Assembly (NCBI RefSeq): GCF_026625885.1
Contig: NZ_CP113068.1
Coordinates: 2,852,001 to 2,916,000 of the forward strand
Length of the DNA stretch: 64,000 bases
From: Roseateles sp. SL47
GTDB taxonomy: Bacteria; Pseudomonadota; Gammaproteobacteria; Burkholderiales; Burkholderiaceae_C
Direction: 5' to 3'
Under the pieces are notes generated by a model. The model did no database searches. It was not told where the DNA came from and was given only the letters and a program-made list of their open reading frames with translations. Both the position numbers and the translations under genes were made by a program. This document shows, one piece after another, positions 9,498-20,299 of the stretch; position 1 is the stretch's first letter; every line of letters begins with the position of its first letter.

Positions 9498-10286
9498 ATG
9501 GATTTGGGACTCTCGGGCCGCTGGGCCCTGGTGTGTGCAGCTTCCAAGGGGCTGGGGGCTGGTTGTGCCGAAGCCCTGGTGGCCGAAGGCGTCAACATCG
9601 TGATCACGGCCCGTGGGGAAGAGGCGCTGCAGGCGCAGGCTGCCCGTCTGCGCGGGCGCCACCCGCAGGTGCAGGTGGTGGCCGTGGTGGGCGACATCAC
9701 CACCGAGGAAGGTCGCGTCGCGGCGCTGAAGGCCTGTCCGCAGGTGGACATTCTGGTGAACAACGCGGGCGGCCCGCCGCCGGGGGATTTCCGGCAGTGG
9801 GGGCGGGAGCAATGGCTGTCCGCGCTGGAGGCCAACATGCTCACACCGATCGAGCTGATCAAGGCCACGGTGGACGGCATGGCCGAGCGAGGCTTTGGCC
9901 GCATCGTCAACATCACGTCGGGCGCGGTGAAGGCCCCCATCGATGTGCTGGGCCTCTCCAACGGCGCCCGCAGCGGACTGACCGGTTTTGTGGCCGGGCT
10001 GGCCCGTCAGCCGCAACTGGCCAGCCGCAACGTCACCCTCAACAACCTGCTGCCCGGCGCCTTTGACACGGAACGCCTGCAGAAGACGCTGGCGGCCGGC
10101 GCCGACAAGTCGGGTCAGCCGCTGGAAAAGGTGCGGGATGCCCGCATGGGTCACATCCCGGCCCGCCGCTTTGGCAGCGCCGCAGAATTCGGTGCCGTGT
10201 GCGCCATGATCTGCAGCGCCCACGCCGGTTACCTGACGGGCCAGAACATCCTGCTGGATGGCGGGGCCTACCCAGGGACGTTCTGA
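9498..10286 (+). CDS. SDR-family oxidoreductase with non-canonical active site
   Basis: A 262-residue Rossmann-fold protein. The cofactor motif AASKGLGAG (14-22) and NNAG (88-91) are present, and Ser141 fits the catalytic Ser. The usual YxxxK is replaced by SNGAR (154-158), so Tyr and Lys are both missing. The C-terminal segment (TGQNILLDGG) is typical of 3-oxoacyl-ACP-reductase-like SDRs. I recall a subgroup with the same SNGAR signature, so this is probably a family trait rather than decay. CAGGAGA lies 8 nt before the ATG. It is followed 19 bp later by a quinone oxidoreductase in the same operon. The substrate is unknown. Confidence 0.85.
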   Translation: MDLGLSGRWALVCAASKGLGAGCAEALVAEGVNIVITARGEEALQAQAARLRGRHPQVQVVAVVGDITTEEGRVAALKACPQVDILVNNAGGPPPGDFRQWGREQWLSALEANMLTPIELIKATVDGMAERGFGRIVNITSGAVKAPIDVLGLSNGARSGLTGFVAGLARQPQLASRNVTLNNLLPGAFDTERLQKTLAAGADKSGQPLEKVRDARMGHIPARRFGSAAEFGAVCAMICSAHAGYLTGQNILLDGGAYPGTF

Positions 10287-10305
10287 TCATCCACAGGAGA
10301 AACCC

Positions 10306-11292
10306 ATGAGTGAACGCGCCATACGTCTGAACCAGGCCGGAGGGCCGGAAGTGATGCAGGTGCATTCGGTGGAGGTGGGCGACCCGGGCCCGGGTGAGAT
10401 CCGCCTGCGGCAGAAGGCCGCCGGACTGAACTTCATCGACATCTACCAGCGCAGCGGTGTCTACAACATCCCCATGCCTTCCGGCCTGGGCATGGAAGGC
10501 GCCGGTATCGTGGAGGCGGTGGGGGAGGGGGTGACCCATCTCCGTGCGGGCGACCGTGTGGCCTACGCCAGCCAGCCGATCGGCGCTTATGCCTCCGCCC
10601 GGGTGATGCCGGCGCGATGCGTGGTCCGGCTGCCAGACAGCCTGAGCTTCGAGCAGGGCGCGGCGATGATGCTCAAGGGGCTCACGGTGCAGTACCTGCT
10701 GCGCAAGACGCAGCCGCAGGGCGGGCTTCAGGCCGGCGACCATGTGCTGTTCCATGCCGCCGCCGGTGGTGTGGGCCTGATCGCCTGCCAGTGGGCCAAG
10801 GCCCTGGGCCTGAAGCTGATTGCCACGGCGGGCAGCGATGCCAAGTGCGAACTGGCGTTGAAGCATGGTGCCGCCGTGGCCATCAACTACCAGCGCGACA
10901 ACTTTGCCGAGCAGGTCAAGGCGTTGACCGGTGGCGAAGGCGTCAAGGTCGTTTACGACTCGGTCGGCGCCAGCACCTTTGAAGGTTCTTTGGCCTGCCT
11001 GCGCACCTTTGGCCTGATGGTGAGCTTTGGCAATGCCTCGGGCATGGTGCCCCCGGTGGCCATCACCGCGCTGTCGGCCAAGGGCCTGTACCTGACACGT
11101 CCGTCGCTGTTCCAGCATCTCAGCTCGCGCGAAGCCACCCAGGCAATGGCCGACGACCTGTTCCAGGTGGTGGGCAGCGGACAGGTGAAGATCGACGTGG
11201 AGCAGCGCTATGCGCTGGAGGATGTGCAGCAGGCCCACCGCGAGATGGAAAGCCGCAACACCACGGGGGCTGGTGTGTTGCTGCTGGACTGA
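10306..11292 (+). CDS. qorA: NADPH:quinone oxidoreductase (zinc-independent MDR family)
   Basis: The 328-residue protein is the usual length for QOR. The N-terminal GroES-like domain carries GLNFIDIYQRSGVY and GMEGAG, and the Rossmann domain carries the NADPH motif HAAAGGVGLIACQWAKALG. Zinc-ligand cysteines of alcohol dehydrogenases are absent. The enzyme reduces quinones with NADPH in the cytoplasm. CAGGAGAAACCC precedes the ATG. It is the second gene of an operon with the SDR at 9498-10286. The gene symbol is by similarity only. Confidence 0.9.
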   Translation: MSERAIRLNQAGGPEVMQVHSVEVGDPGPGEIRLRQKAAGLNFIDIYQRSGVYNIPMPSGLGMEGAGIVEAVGEGVTHLRAGDRVAYASQPIGAYASARVMPARCVVRLPDSLSFEQGAAMMLKGLTVQYLLRKTQPQGGLQAGDHVLFHAAAGGVGLIACQWAKALGLKLIATAGSDAKCELALKHGAAVAINYQRDNFAEQVKALTGGEGVKVVYDSVGASTFEGSLACLRTFGLMVSFGNASGMVPPVAITALSAKGLYLTRPSLFQHLSSREATQAMADDLFQVVGSGQVKIDVEQRYALEDVQQAHREMESRNTTGAGVLLLD

Positions 11293-11322
11293 GGGCAGGA
11301 CTGAGGGCTTGGCCCAGCGGCC

Positions 11323-13029
<1,707 letters not shown>

Positions 13030-13257
13030 GGGAGCGGAGGGGTTGGAGCCGCACGGTTACATTCGGTCGCAGTCATTGTCGCCGCGCCTGACCCCCAGTG
13101 CATCAGGCTCGATGCCTATTCCGTCACGTCGCCGCCTCCGCTGATCTCGAGTGTGGTGAACAGTGCGACGCCCGTCACAGCGCGGTCCTCGCACGCTGCC
13201 GATATGACAGGGCGTTTTTAGCTTCTTTGTCAGATCAGCAGCATTGTTGCCGCGCGC

Positions 13258-13758
13258 TCAGTGGCGCTTGACCCGCCGCAATTCGTCCCACACCAGCAGG
13301 ATGGCCCCGACGGTGATGGCGCTGTCCGCCACATTGAAGGAAGGGTAGTACCACTGGTTCCAATGGAACTGCAGGAAGTCCACCACGTAGCCATGCAGCA
13401 AGCGGTCCACCACATTGCCGACGGCACCGCCCAGAATGAGGCTGAGCGCGGTGGCAAACAGGGTTTGATGGCCATGGCGGCGCAGCAGCCAGACGATGAA
13501 GATGGTGGCGGCCACGCCCAGGGCCACAAAGAACCAGCGCTGCCAGCCGGAGGCTCCGGCCAGGAAGCTGAAGGCCGCGCCGGTGTTGTGCGCACGGACC
13601 AGGTTGAAGAAGCTGGTGACGTAGCGGCTGTCCCCGTACTGGAAGGAGTTGAGCACCAGCACCTTGGTGAACTGGTCCGCAACGATGATCAGCAGGGCCA
13701 GGCCCAGCCATTGGATCAGCCGGGCAGAGGAGGGGGCAGCGGACGAAGACTTGGCCAT
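13258..13758 (-). CDS. lspA: Lipoprotein signal peptidase (signal peptidase II)
   Basis: A 166-residue, four-TM aspartyl protease that removes signal peptides from diacylglyceryl-modified prolipoproteins in the inner membrane. Conserved segments are ADQFTK (27-32), NTGAAFS (58-64), [10 protein letters not shown] (114-123) and [11 protein letters not shown] (141-151). The catalytic aspartates are Asp118 and Asp145. The ATG at 13758 gives the usual family length. In many betaproteobacteria lspA directly follows ileS; here it is about 11 kb away and apparently monocistronic. Confidence 0.96.
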   Translation of the reverse strand: MAKSSSAAPSSARLIQWLGLALLIIVADQFTKVLVLNSFQYGDSRYVTSFFNLVRAHNTGAAFSFLAGASGWQRWFFVALGVAATIFIVWLLRRHGHQTLFATALSLILGGAVGNVVDRLLHGYVVDFLQFHWNQWYYPSFNVADSAITVGAILLVWDELRRVKRH

Positions 13759-13832
13759 GGTGGAATGGGGGCGAAACCCGCAACTGTATACCGCCTGCGC
13801 AGGGGCCGTGCTGCGGCTACAGTGCGGCTGCC

Positions 13833-15233
13833 ATGAGACTGCGCCTGAAAATCCTGCTGCTTGCCATCCTGCCCCTGGTGGCCTCGCTGCTGCTGATCGC
13901 GGTGGCGGTGCGCCAACAGGAGCGGCAACTGCTGGCGCAGGAGCATGCGGCCATGGAACGCACCTATATGGATGCCCGCCGTGACGAGCTGCGCCACTAT
14001 GTGGAGCTGGCGGTGAGCACGCTGCAGCCGCTGTATGGCCATGACGGCGGCCCCGACCAGGTGGAGGCGGACAAGCGTGAGGCGCTGCGCCTGCTCTCGG
14101 CGCTGGATTACGGGGAAGATGGCTACTTCTTTGTCTACGACCTGCAGGGCCGGGTGCTGATGCATTCCCGGCAGCCGGAACTGGTCGGGCGCAATCTGTG
14201 GGAGCTGCGGGACCCGCTGGGGCGGCCCACCATCCAGCAACTGATCGGCCAGGCACGCTCCGGGGGAGGATATGTGGAATACCTCTGGCGCAAGCCATCG
14301 TCGAAGGACATGGCGCCCAAGCTCGGTTATGTGGTCGCCATGGATCGCTGGGGCTGGATGGTCGGCACCGGTCTCTATCTGGACGGCATGCGGGCCACGC
14401 TTCGGCGACTGGACCGGGAAGCCCAGGCCAACATCGCCCAGACGATGTGGTGGATTGCGGCCATCGCCGTGTTTGGGGTGGCCCTGATCAGCGCCAGCGC
14501 CCTGGCACTGAATCTGAGTGAGCATCGCCTGGCCGAAGCCAAGCTGCGGGCGCTGGCGCATCAGGTGGTGCGCTCGCAGGAGGACGAGCGGGCGCATCTG
14601 TCCCGCGAACTGCATGACGGGGTCAGCCAGACCCTGGTGTCCACCAAGTTGCTGATTGAAAGCGCGCAGCAGAGCGGCGACACGGCGCTGCTGCCCCGCG
14701 CTCTGGAGCGGCTCAATCACAGCCTGGTGGAGGTGCGACGGCTGTCCCACCATCTGCGTCCGGCGCTGCTGGACACGCTGGGCCTGGCGGCCGCGCTGGA
14801 ACATCTGGCGCGGGAGCTGGACGAAGCCGGCCCCCCCCAGGTGGACCTGCATGTGGTGGGCGCGGCGCGGGAACTGCCGGAGCTGCTCAACACTGTGCTC
14901 TTCCGTGTGGCCCAGGAGGCGCTGACCAATGTCGTCAAGCATGCGGCCGCAAGCCGGGTGGAGATGACGCTGGACTTCCAGCCGGGGCCGGAGCGCTCCG
15001 AGGCGGGCGGCGTGCTGCTGCGCATCCAGGACGACGGCGCCGGTTTCGACCTGGTGGCCGCCGAACGGGGCGACCCGCACCAGGGCATTGGCCTGCGCAA
15101 CATGCGCGAGCGCATGGCCTCGGTGGGAGGCAGCCTGGAGCTGCAATCCAGCCCCGGCCACGGCACCCAGGTCGAGGCCTGGATGAGCGAGGCTGCGATC
15201 CGCCGTCTGGCGCGCGAGAATCCGGGGCCATGA
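13833..15233 (+). CDS. Cache-domain sensor histidine kinase (NarX/HisKA_3 type), MctS-like
   Basis: 466 residues. TM1 is 6-26. A periplasmic single-Cache domain follows (about 40-185), with the typical [20 protein letters not shown] and the GTGLY segment. TM2 is about 205-226. HisKA_3 has H-box [12 protein letters not shown] (His261), and the HATPase has QDDGAGFD and [11 protein letters not shown]. Such kinases sense small carboxylates; the arrangement with a NarL regulator and a carboxylate/peptide transporter resembles MctSR. It overlaps the regulator by ATGA, and cstA follows, so it probably controls cstA. The ligand (pyruvate or a related acid) is inference. Confidence 0.9.
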   Translation: MRLRLKILLLAILPLVASLLLIAVAVRQQERQLLAQEHAAMERTYMDARRDELRHYVELAVSTLQPLYGHDGGPDQVEADKREALRLLSALDYGEDGYFFVYDLQGRVLMHSRQPELVGRNLWELRDPLGRPTIQQLIGQARSGGGYVEYLWRKPSSKDMAPKLGYVVAMDRWGWMVGTGLYLDGMRATLRRLDREAQANIAQTMWWIAAIAVFGVALISASALALNLSEHRLAEAKLRALAHQVVRSQEDERAHLSRELHDGVSQTLVSTKLLIESAQQSGDTALLPRALERLNHSLVEVRRLSHHLRPALLDTLGLAAALEHLARELDEAGPPQVDLHVVGAARELPELLNTVLFRVAQEALTNVVKHAAASRVEMTLDFQPGPERSEAGGVLLRIQDDGAGFDLVAAERGDPHQGIGLRNMRERMASVGGSLELQSSPGHGTQVEAWMSEAAIRRLARENPGP

Positions 15234-15904
15234 CGTCTCTTGCTGCCGCTTCCGACCTGTCGCCTCCGGGGGGGGCGGTCCGCATCCTGCTGGTGGATGA
15301 CCATCCGCTGGTGCGGGAGGGGGTGCGCTCGCGTCTGCAGGGGGAGGCCCGCTATCGGGTGGTGGGCGAAGCCGGGTCGGCGGAGGAGGCCATGGTGATG
15401 CTGGTCTCCACCCAGCCGCAGGTGGTGCTGCTGGACGTGGGCCTGCGCGGCCACAGCGGCATCCAGCTGGCGCAAACCATGCTGGAGCGGCAGGGCGACC
15501 TGCGGGTGCTCATGTACAGCATGTACGACAACCCCGAATACGTGCAGCGCGCCTTGCAGGCCGGCGCGCGGGGATATGTGCTGAAGGATGCCCCGGCGGG
15601 GGAGATCGTCGCGGCCATCGATGCGGTGGCGGCCGGCGGTACTTTCCTGAGCCCGGGCGTGTCGCGGCGCATGTTCCGCAACCAGCAGCCGCGGCCGCTG
15701 CTGTCCCCGCGTGAAAGCGAGATCCTCACCGCGCTCGGCCGGGGCGAATCCAGCAAGCAGATCGCCAAGGCGCTGGACCTGTCGGTCCGCACGGTGGAAA
15801 CCCATCGCCAGAACATCAAGCGCAAGCTGGAACTGGAAGGCCAGGCGGACCTGATCCGCTACGCCGTGGAACACGCCCGCGGCCTGCATCGGGACGACCG
15901 CTAG
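15230..15904 (+). CDS. NarL/LuxR-family response regulator, MctR-like
   Basis: 224 residues. The receiver domain (17-135) has acidic residues LVDDHP, phosphoacceptor Asp69 in VVLLDVGL, and Lys in YVLKDAPAGE. The LuxR-type HTH (about 158-218) reads SPRESEILTALGRGESSKQI then TVETHRQNIKRKL. It overlaps the kinase stop by ATGA, so the two are made as a pair. The cstA gene starts 170 bp downstream, and TAGTCC-type repeats in that gap are candidate binding sites. Confidence 0.95.
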   Translation: MTSLAAASDLSPPGGAVRILLVDDHPLVREGVRSRLQGEARYRVVGEAGSAEEAMVMLVSTQPQVVLLDVGLRGHSGIQLAQTMLERQGDLRVLMYSMYDNPEYVQRALQAGARGYVLKDAPAGEIVAAIDAVAAGGTFLSPGVSRRMFRNQQPRPLLSPRESEILTALGRGESSKQIAKALDLSVRTVETHRQNIKRKLELEGQADLIRYAVEHARGLHRDDR

Positions 15905-15939
15905 CGGCGCGCGTCTCCAGCGTCCACGCCCATCCGGGT

Positions 15940-15975
15940 TAGTCCCTACGTGGTCCTACGCCGGTGAGCTAGTCC
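15940..15975 (+). promoter_or_regulatory. Repeated (T)rGTCC elements upstream of cstA
   Basis: TAGTCC (15940-15945), TGGTCC (15951-15956) and TAGTCC (15970-15975) lie 100-135 bp upstream of cstA, spaced 11 and 19 bp apart. The first two are followed by (C)TACG. They are candidate sites for the NarL-type regulator encoded just upstream. Confidence 0.4.
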
Positions 15976-16000
15976 AAGAGACGGATGTATGCGGGAGGGT

Positions 16001-16015
16001 TGGCACCGAAACTGC
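16001..16015 (+). promoter_or_regulatory. Candidate sigma-54 promoter of cstA
   Basis: TGGCACCGAAACTGC fits TGGCACGnnnnTTGC with two mismatches and keeps the invariant GG-N10-GC. It lies 60 bp upstream of the cstA ATG. The adjacent regulator is NarL-type and not sigma-54-dependent, so an additional activator would be needed. This is sequence-pattern evidence only. Confidence 0.35.
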
Positions 16016-16074
16016 CCGGTTGGCATACAGCGTGCGGACCACCCTCCAACGGCCGCACTCAATAAGGAGACATC

Positions 16075-18153
16075 ATGTCCAATTGGAGTCGCCACCTCGC
16101 CTGGGCGGGCGTGGCCGTTCTCGGGGCCGTTGCACTGGCCACCGTTGCGCTGGCGCGCGGCGAGGCGGTCAGTGCCCTGTGGGTCGTTGTGGCCGCCTTG
16201 TGCGTCTATCTCATCGGCTACCGCTACTACAGCCTGTTCCTGGCGACCAAAGTGCTGGGCCTGGACCCCACGCGCCAGACCCCCGCCTGGAAGCACAACG
16301 ACGGGCTGGACTATGTGCCCACCCACCGCTATGTGCTGTATGGCCACCACTTCGCCGCGATTGCCGGCGCGGGCCCGCTGGTGGGGCCGGTGCTGGCCGC
16401 GCAGATGGGCTATCTGCCCGGGCTGCTCTGGATACTGGCCGGTGTGATCTTTGCCGGTGCCGTGCAGGACTTCATCGTGCTGTTCATCTCCACCCGTCGC
16501 GATGGTCGCTCGCTGGGCGACCTGGTGAAGCAGGAGATGGGCACGGTGCCGGGTGTGATTGCGCTGTTTGGCGCCTTCATGATCATGATCATCATCCTGG
16601 CGGTGCTGGCCCTGATCGTGGTGAAGGCTTTGGCCGATTCCCCGTGGGGCACCTTCACCGTGGCGGCCACGATTCCGGTGGCGCTGTTCATGGGGGTGTA
16701 CCTGCGCTACATCCGTCCGGGCCGCATCGGTGAGGTGTCGATCATCGGCTTCGTGATGCTGATGTTGGCCATCATGGGCGGCCAATGGGTGCATGAGAGC
16801 CCCACCTGGGCGCCGCTGTTCACCTACGACGGCAAGGCCCTCACCTGGATGCTGATCGGTTATGGGTTCATTGCCGCGTCCATCCCGGTCTGGCTGCTGC
16901 TGGCGCCGCGTGACTATCTCTCCACCTTCCTGAAGATCGGCACCATCATTGCGCTGGCCATCGGCATTGTGGTGGTGGCGCCGCCGCTGCAGATGCCGGC
17001 CTTCACCCGCTTTGCGGAAGGCAATGGCCCGGTGTGGGCGGGCAATCTGTTTCCCTTCCTGTTCATCACCATCGCCTGCGGCGCCGTGTCCGGCTTCCAT
17101 GCGCTGATCGCTTCCGGCACCACGCCGAAGATGCTGGACAACGAGGTCAATGCCCGCTTCATTGGCTATGGCGGCATGCTGGCCGAATCCTTCGTGGCGG
17201 TGATGGCGCTGGTGGCGGCCTCCTGCATTGAGCCTGGGGTGTACTTCGCCATGAACAGCCCGGCGGCGCTGGTGGGCAAGACCCCTGACGCGGTGGCGGC
17301 CACCTTGTCCACCTGGGGCTTTGTCATTACGCCGGAGATGCTGGTGCAGACCGCCAAGGACGTGGGTGAAAACACCATCCTGGCCCGTGCCGGTGGCGCC
17401 CCGACGCTGGCCGTGGGCATGGCGCACATCCTGCATCAGGTGGTGGGCGGCAAGGCGATGATGGCCTTCTGGTACCACTTCGCGATTCTGTTTGAGGCGT
17501 TGTTCATCCTGACGGCGGTGGATGCGGGCACCCGTGCGGGCCGCTTCATGCTGCAGGACCTGCTGGGCACGTTTGTGCCAGCGCTGAAGCGCACGGACTC
17601 GCTGCCGGCCAACCTCATTGCCACGGGCTTGTGTGTGGCGGCCTGGGGCTACTTCCTGTATCAAGGGGTGGTGGATCCGCTGGGCGGCATCAACACGCTG
17701 TGGCCGCTGTTCGGCATTGCCAACCAGATGCTGGCGGCGGTGGCGCTGCTGCTGGGCACGGTGGTGCTGTTCAAGATGAAGAAGGACCGCTATGCGTGGA
17801 CCACCATCCTGCCCGCAGGCTGGCTGCTGGTGTGCACGATGACGGCCGGCTGGCTGAAGATTTTCAGCACGGATCCCAAGGTGGGCTTCCTGGCCCATGC
17901 GCAGAAGTATGCGGACTCGCTCGCGGCCGGCCAGGTGCTGGCCCCGGCGAAGAGCCTGGAGGCGATGGAGCGGGTGATCTTCAATGACCGGCTGGATGCG
18001 GCGCTGTGCGGCGTGTTCATGTTCGTGGTGCTGAGCGTGCTGGTCTACAGCGTGAAGTCCGTCCTGGCCGCGCGCGCCGAACGTCGCCCGACGGTGCATG
18101 AAACGCCGTATGAGCCGCTGCCGCCGGGTGCGACGGCCGGTGGCCACGCCTGA
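16075..18153 (+). CDS. cstA: CstA-family pyruvate/peptide transporter
   Basis: A 692-residue polytopic inner-membrane protein of the CstA/BtsT family. It has the family landmarks YRYYSLFLATKVLGLDPTR, HHFAAIAGAGPLVGPVLAAQ and GAVSGFHALIASGTTPKM. Family members carry out proton-coupled pyruvate uptake and have been linked to peptide use during carbon starvation. AAGGAGA lies before the ATG. The kinase-regulator pair immediately upstream and the YbdD-type gene 3 bp downstream form a complete uptake module. Length and gene order match the family well. Confidence 0.95.
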   Translation: MSNWSRHLAWAGVAVLGAVALATVALARGEAVSALWVVVAALCVYLIGYRYYSLFLATKVLGLDPTRQTPAWKHNDGLDYVPTHRYVLYGHHFAAIAGAGPLVGPVLAAQMGYLPGLLWILAGVIFAGAVQDFIVLFISTRRDGRSLGDLVKQEMGTVPGVIALFGAFMIMIIILAVLALIVVKALADSPWGTFTVAATIPVALFMGVYLRYIRPGRIGEVSIIGFVMLMLAIMGGQWVHESPTWAPLFTYDGKALTWMLIGYGFIAASIPVWLLLAPRDYLSTFLKIGTIIALAIGIVVVAPPLQMPAFTRFAEGNGPVWAGNLFPFLFITIACGAVSGFHALIASGTTPKMLDNEVNARFIGYGGMLAESFVAVMALVAASCIEPGVYFAMNSPAALVGKTPDAVAATLSTWGFVITPEMLVQTAKDVGENTILARAGGAPTLAVGMAHILHQVVGGKAMMAFWYHFAILFEALFILTAVDAGTRAGRFMLQDLLGTFVPALKRTDSLPANLIATGLCVAAWGYFLYQGVVDPLGGINTLWPLFGIANQMLAAVALLLGTVVLFKMKKDRYAWTTILPAGWLLVCTMTAGWLKIFSTDPKVGFLAHAQKYADSLAAGQVLAPAKSLEAMERVIFNDRLDAALCGVFMFVVLSVLVYSVKSVLAARAERRPTVHETPYEPLPPGATAGGHA

Positions 18154-18155
18154 TC

Positions 18156-18362
18156 ATGCTGAAGCAGGCCGCTGCTCAACTGCTGCAGGCCGGGCGCTAC
18201 ATGGCGCGCGGTGTGCATCAGCAGATGGTGGGCGCCGACTATGGCGCCTACCTGGCCCACATGGCGCGCACCCATCCGGACCAGGCACCGTTGAACTATG
18301 AAGACTTCTTCCGGCAGCGGCAGGAGGCGAGGTTCAATAGTGGGACGGGGCGGTGCTGCTGA
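18156..18362 (+). CDS. YbdD/YjiX-family small protein
   Basis: A 68-residue protein with the family pattern GADYGAYLAHMARTHPDQ (23-40), NYEDFFRQRQEARF (44-57) and a terminal RCC. YbdD/YjiX proteins are encoded directly after cstA/btsT homologues and are thought to assist or modulate the transporter. The ATG follows the cstA stop by 2 bp, so translation is probably coupled. Confidence 0.9.
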   Translation: MLKQAAAQLLQAGRYMARGVHQQMVGADYGAYLAHMARTHPDQAPLNYEDFFRQRQEARFNSGTGRCC

Positions 18363-18380
18363 ATCGGCCCGGGCCAGGCC

Positions 18381-19211
18381 TCAATCAATCAGCTTGCCAC
18401 CGTCGTGAAAGCGATGAGGACCGTCGAAACGGCCCACAGCAGCCACATGCGTCACCATACGGCCCGGACCGTTCCAGGCATGCAGGTGGAAGCCGGGCGG
18501 TTCCAAGATCCACGCCGATTCGGCTTCGGGCGCCAGATCCAGGCAAACCTGGTGGGCGGGGCTCGGCGCCGTGGACACCACGGTGCCACCGATCCGGCTG
18601 TATATCGTGCGGTGCAGGTGCCCGCAGACCACCCGCTCGACCGTCGGATGACCTGCCAGGATCTCGGCCAGCCCGTCGGCGCCTTCCAGCAGCCCAATGC
18701 GGTCCATGTGGCCGATCAGCGTTTCAAACGGCGGGTGGTGCATGGCGATCACCACGGATTCGCCGCGGTGCTGGTCCAGTACATCGGCCAGCCACTGCAG
18801 GCGCTTTGTGCAAAGACGGCCGTGCGGGGCGCCGGTTTCCACGGTGTCCAGTGCCACTAGCCTCAGGCCATGCTCACCCAGGCTCACGCTGTACTGCACG
18901 AACTCACCATCGCCCAGATACGCATGCGTCTTGAAGCTGCGCCTGAGCTGCGCACGTTCATCGTGATTGCCTGGCAACAGGAACAGCGGCATCGACAAGG
19001 GTGCAAGCAGGCCCGCCAGGTGCTCGTACTCGACATCACGGCCGAAGTCTGTGAGGTCACCGGTCAGTACCACCGCGTCCGGGCCTTGGGGCAGGGCATT
19101 GATGGCCTGAACGGCCGCGCGCAGGTAGGGGGCGGTATCCAGGCGCCCATAGGCCAGCCGCCCCGGCTCGCGGATGTGCAGGTCGGTCAGCTGTGCAAGC
19201 AAGGTCTTCAT
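18381..19211 (-). CDS. Calcineurin-like phosphodiesterase (CpdA/GpdQ type)
   Basis: A 276-residue binuclear metallophosphoesterase. Metal-binding motifs in order are TDLHI (9-13), TGDLTDFG (50-57), PGNHDE (80-85), MHHPPF (about 156-161) and GHLHR (about 197-201). The set matches class III cyclic nucleotide phosphodiesterases and the glycerophosphodiesterase GpdQ. It is the last gene of a six-gene operon and overlaps the ABC ATPase stop by ATGA, so the substrate is probably what the transporter imports. A glycerophosphodiester or similar organophosphate is inferred, not shown. Confidence 0.88.
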   Translation of the reverse strand: MKTLLAQLTDLHIREPGRLAYGRLDTAPYLRAAVQAINALPQGPDAVVLTGDLTDFGRDVEYEHLAGLLAPLSMPLFLLPGNHDERAQLRRSFKTHAYLGDGEFVQYSVSLGEHGLRLVALDTVETGAPHGRLCTKRLQWLADVLDQHRGESVVIAMHHPPFETLIGHMDRIGLLEGADGLAEILAGHPTVERVVCGHLHRTIYSRIGGTVVSTAPSPAHQVCLDLAPEAESAWILEPPGFHLHAWNGPGRMVTHVAAVGRFDGPHRFHDGGKLID

Positions 19212-20299
19212 GCGCTGTCTTTCAGGGCGGCCGCCATCAGGCGAGCGGGGTCGATGCTGATGTAGACCGTATCACCGGCGGCTGCGGAGCAGTCGCGCGG
19301 CTGGTCGGAGACGATGGCTTCGTCCTGCCCGGTCACTGACAGTCGCAGGTGAACACGGTCCCCCAGGAACGTGCGTTGCAGTACCCGCGCCGCACCCCAG
19401 GCCGCACGGTGCGCCTGCTCTGTCGCCATCACGTGAACGTTCACGTCTTCCGGTCGAACCAGGACGGTTTCACGGCCGGCCAGGACCGCAGGACAGCGCA
19501 GTTCGATGCCCCCCAGTGGCAGGGCACCCTGGCGGTCGGTGCGCAACCGGTTCACGCGGCCCAGGAACTCGGCAACAAAGGGGTGGCCCGGCTGTCGGTA
19601 GAGGTCTTCGCCTCTGCCGACCTGCATGATGCGTCCTGCCTGCATCACGGCAAGCCGGTCCGCAATGGCCAGTGCCTCGCTTTGATCATGCGTGACATGC
19701 ACGGCCGTGATGTGCAAATCACGAAGCAGTTGCGCGAGCTCATCGCGCAAGGTCTCTTTCAGTTTGGCGTCCAGCGCGGTCAGCGGCTCGTCCAGCAACA
19801 GCACGCGAGGTCGCACCGCCAGCGCCCGCGCCAGAGCCACGCGTTGCCGCTGTCCCCCAGACAGCTGTGCTGGACGACGCAGCTCCAGCCCACCCAGGCG
19901 AACCAGGTCGATGACCTCACCCACGCGCTGTCGGATCCTGTCCGGCGAAATGCCACGCACACGCAGTCCGTAGCCGATGTTGGCTTCCACCGTCATCTGT
20001 GGAAAGAGGGCATAGTGCTGGAACACCATGCCCACCGCACGCTGCTCGATCGGCCGCAAGGTGACGTCGTCATCGTTGAAGACGATGCGTCCGCCACGGT
20101 CGGGATGGACCAGCCCGGCGATCACACGCAGCAGCGTGGTCTTGCCGCAGCCCGACGGGCCCAGCAACGCAAGCACCTCGCCAGGTTCCACGATCAACGT
20201 GGTGGGGTGCAGCGCCTGTGCTCCACCGGGGAAGGTCTTGGCACAGTCGACGATCTCGATGCGCGTGCGTTCAGCGGCGAGTGCCTGGGGTTGTTCCAT
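19208..20299 (-). CDS. ABC transporter ATP-binding protein (POT/Fe3+/phosphonate-type)
   Basis: 363 residues. The ATPase domain has Walker A GPSGCGKTT, signature LSGGQRQRVALARAL, Walker B VLLLDEPLTALD and the switch His in HVTHDQ. A C-terminal TOBE region (about 245-350) is typical of polyamine, iron, sulfate and 2-aminoethylphosphonate importers. The ATG at 20299 (MEQPQALAAE) overlaps the 3' end of the permease gene by 29 bp. It energises the two permeases encoded just upstream. Confidence 0.92.
   Translation of the reverse strand: MEQPQALAAERTRIEIVDCAKTFPGGAQALHPTTLIVEPGEVLALLGPSGCGKTTLLRVIAGLVHPDRGGRIVFNDDDVTLRPIEQRAVGMVFQHYALFPQMTVEANIGYGLRVRGISPDRIRQRVGEVIDLVRLGGLELRRPAQLSGGQRQRVALARALAVRPRVLLLDEPLTALDAKLKETLRDELAQLLRDLHITAVHVTHDQSEALAIADRLAVMQAGRIMQVGRGEDLYRQPGHPFVAEFLGRVNRLRTDRQGALPLGGIELRCPAVLAGRETVLVRPEDVNVHVMATEQAHRAAWGAARVLQRTFLGDRVHLRLSVTGQDEAIVSDQPRDCSAAAGDTVYISIDPARLMAAALKDSA

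Noticed and set aside
15946..18147. 733-codon minus-strand open frame across cstA
   Set aside because: Low-complexity His/Gln/Arg-rich translation, exactly antisense to a clear CstA protein.
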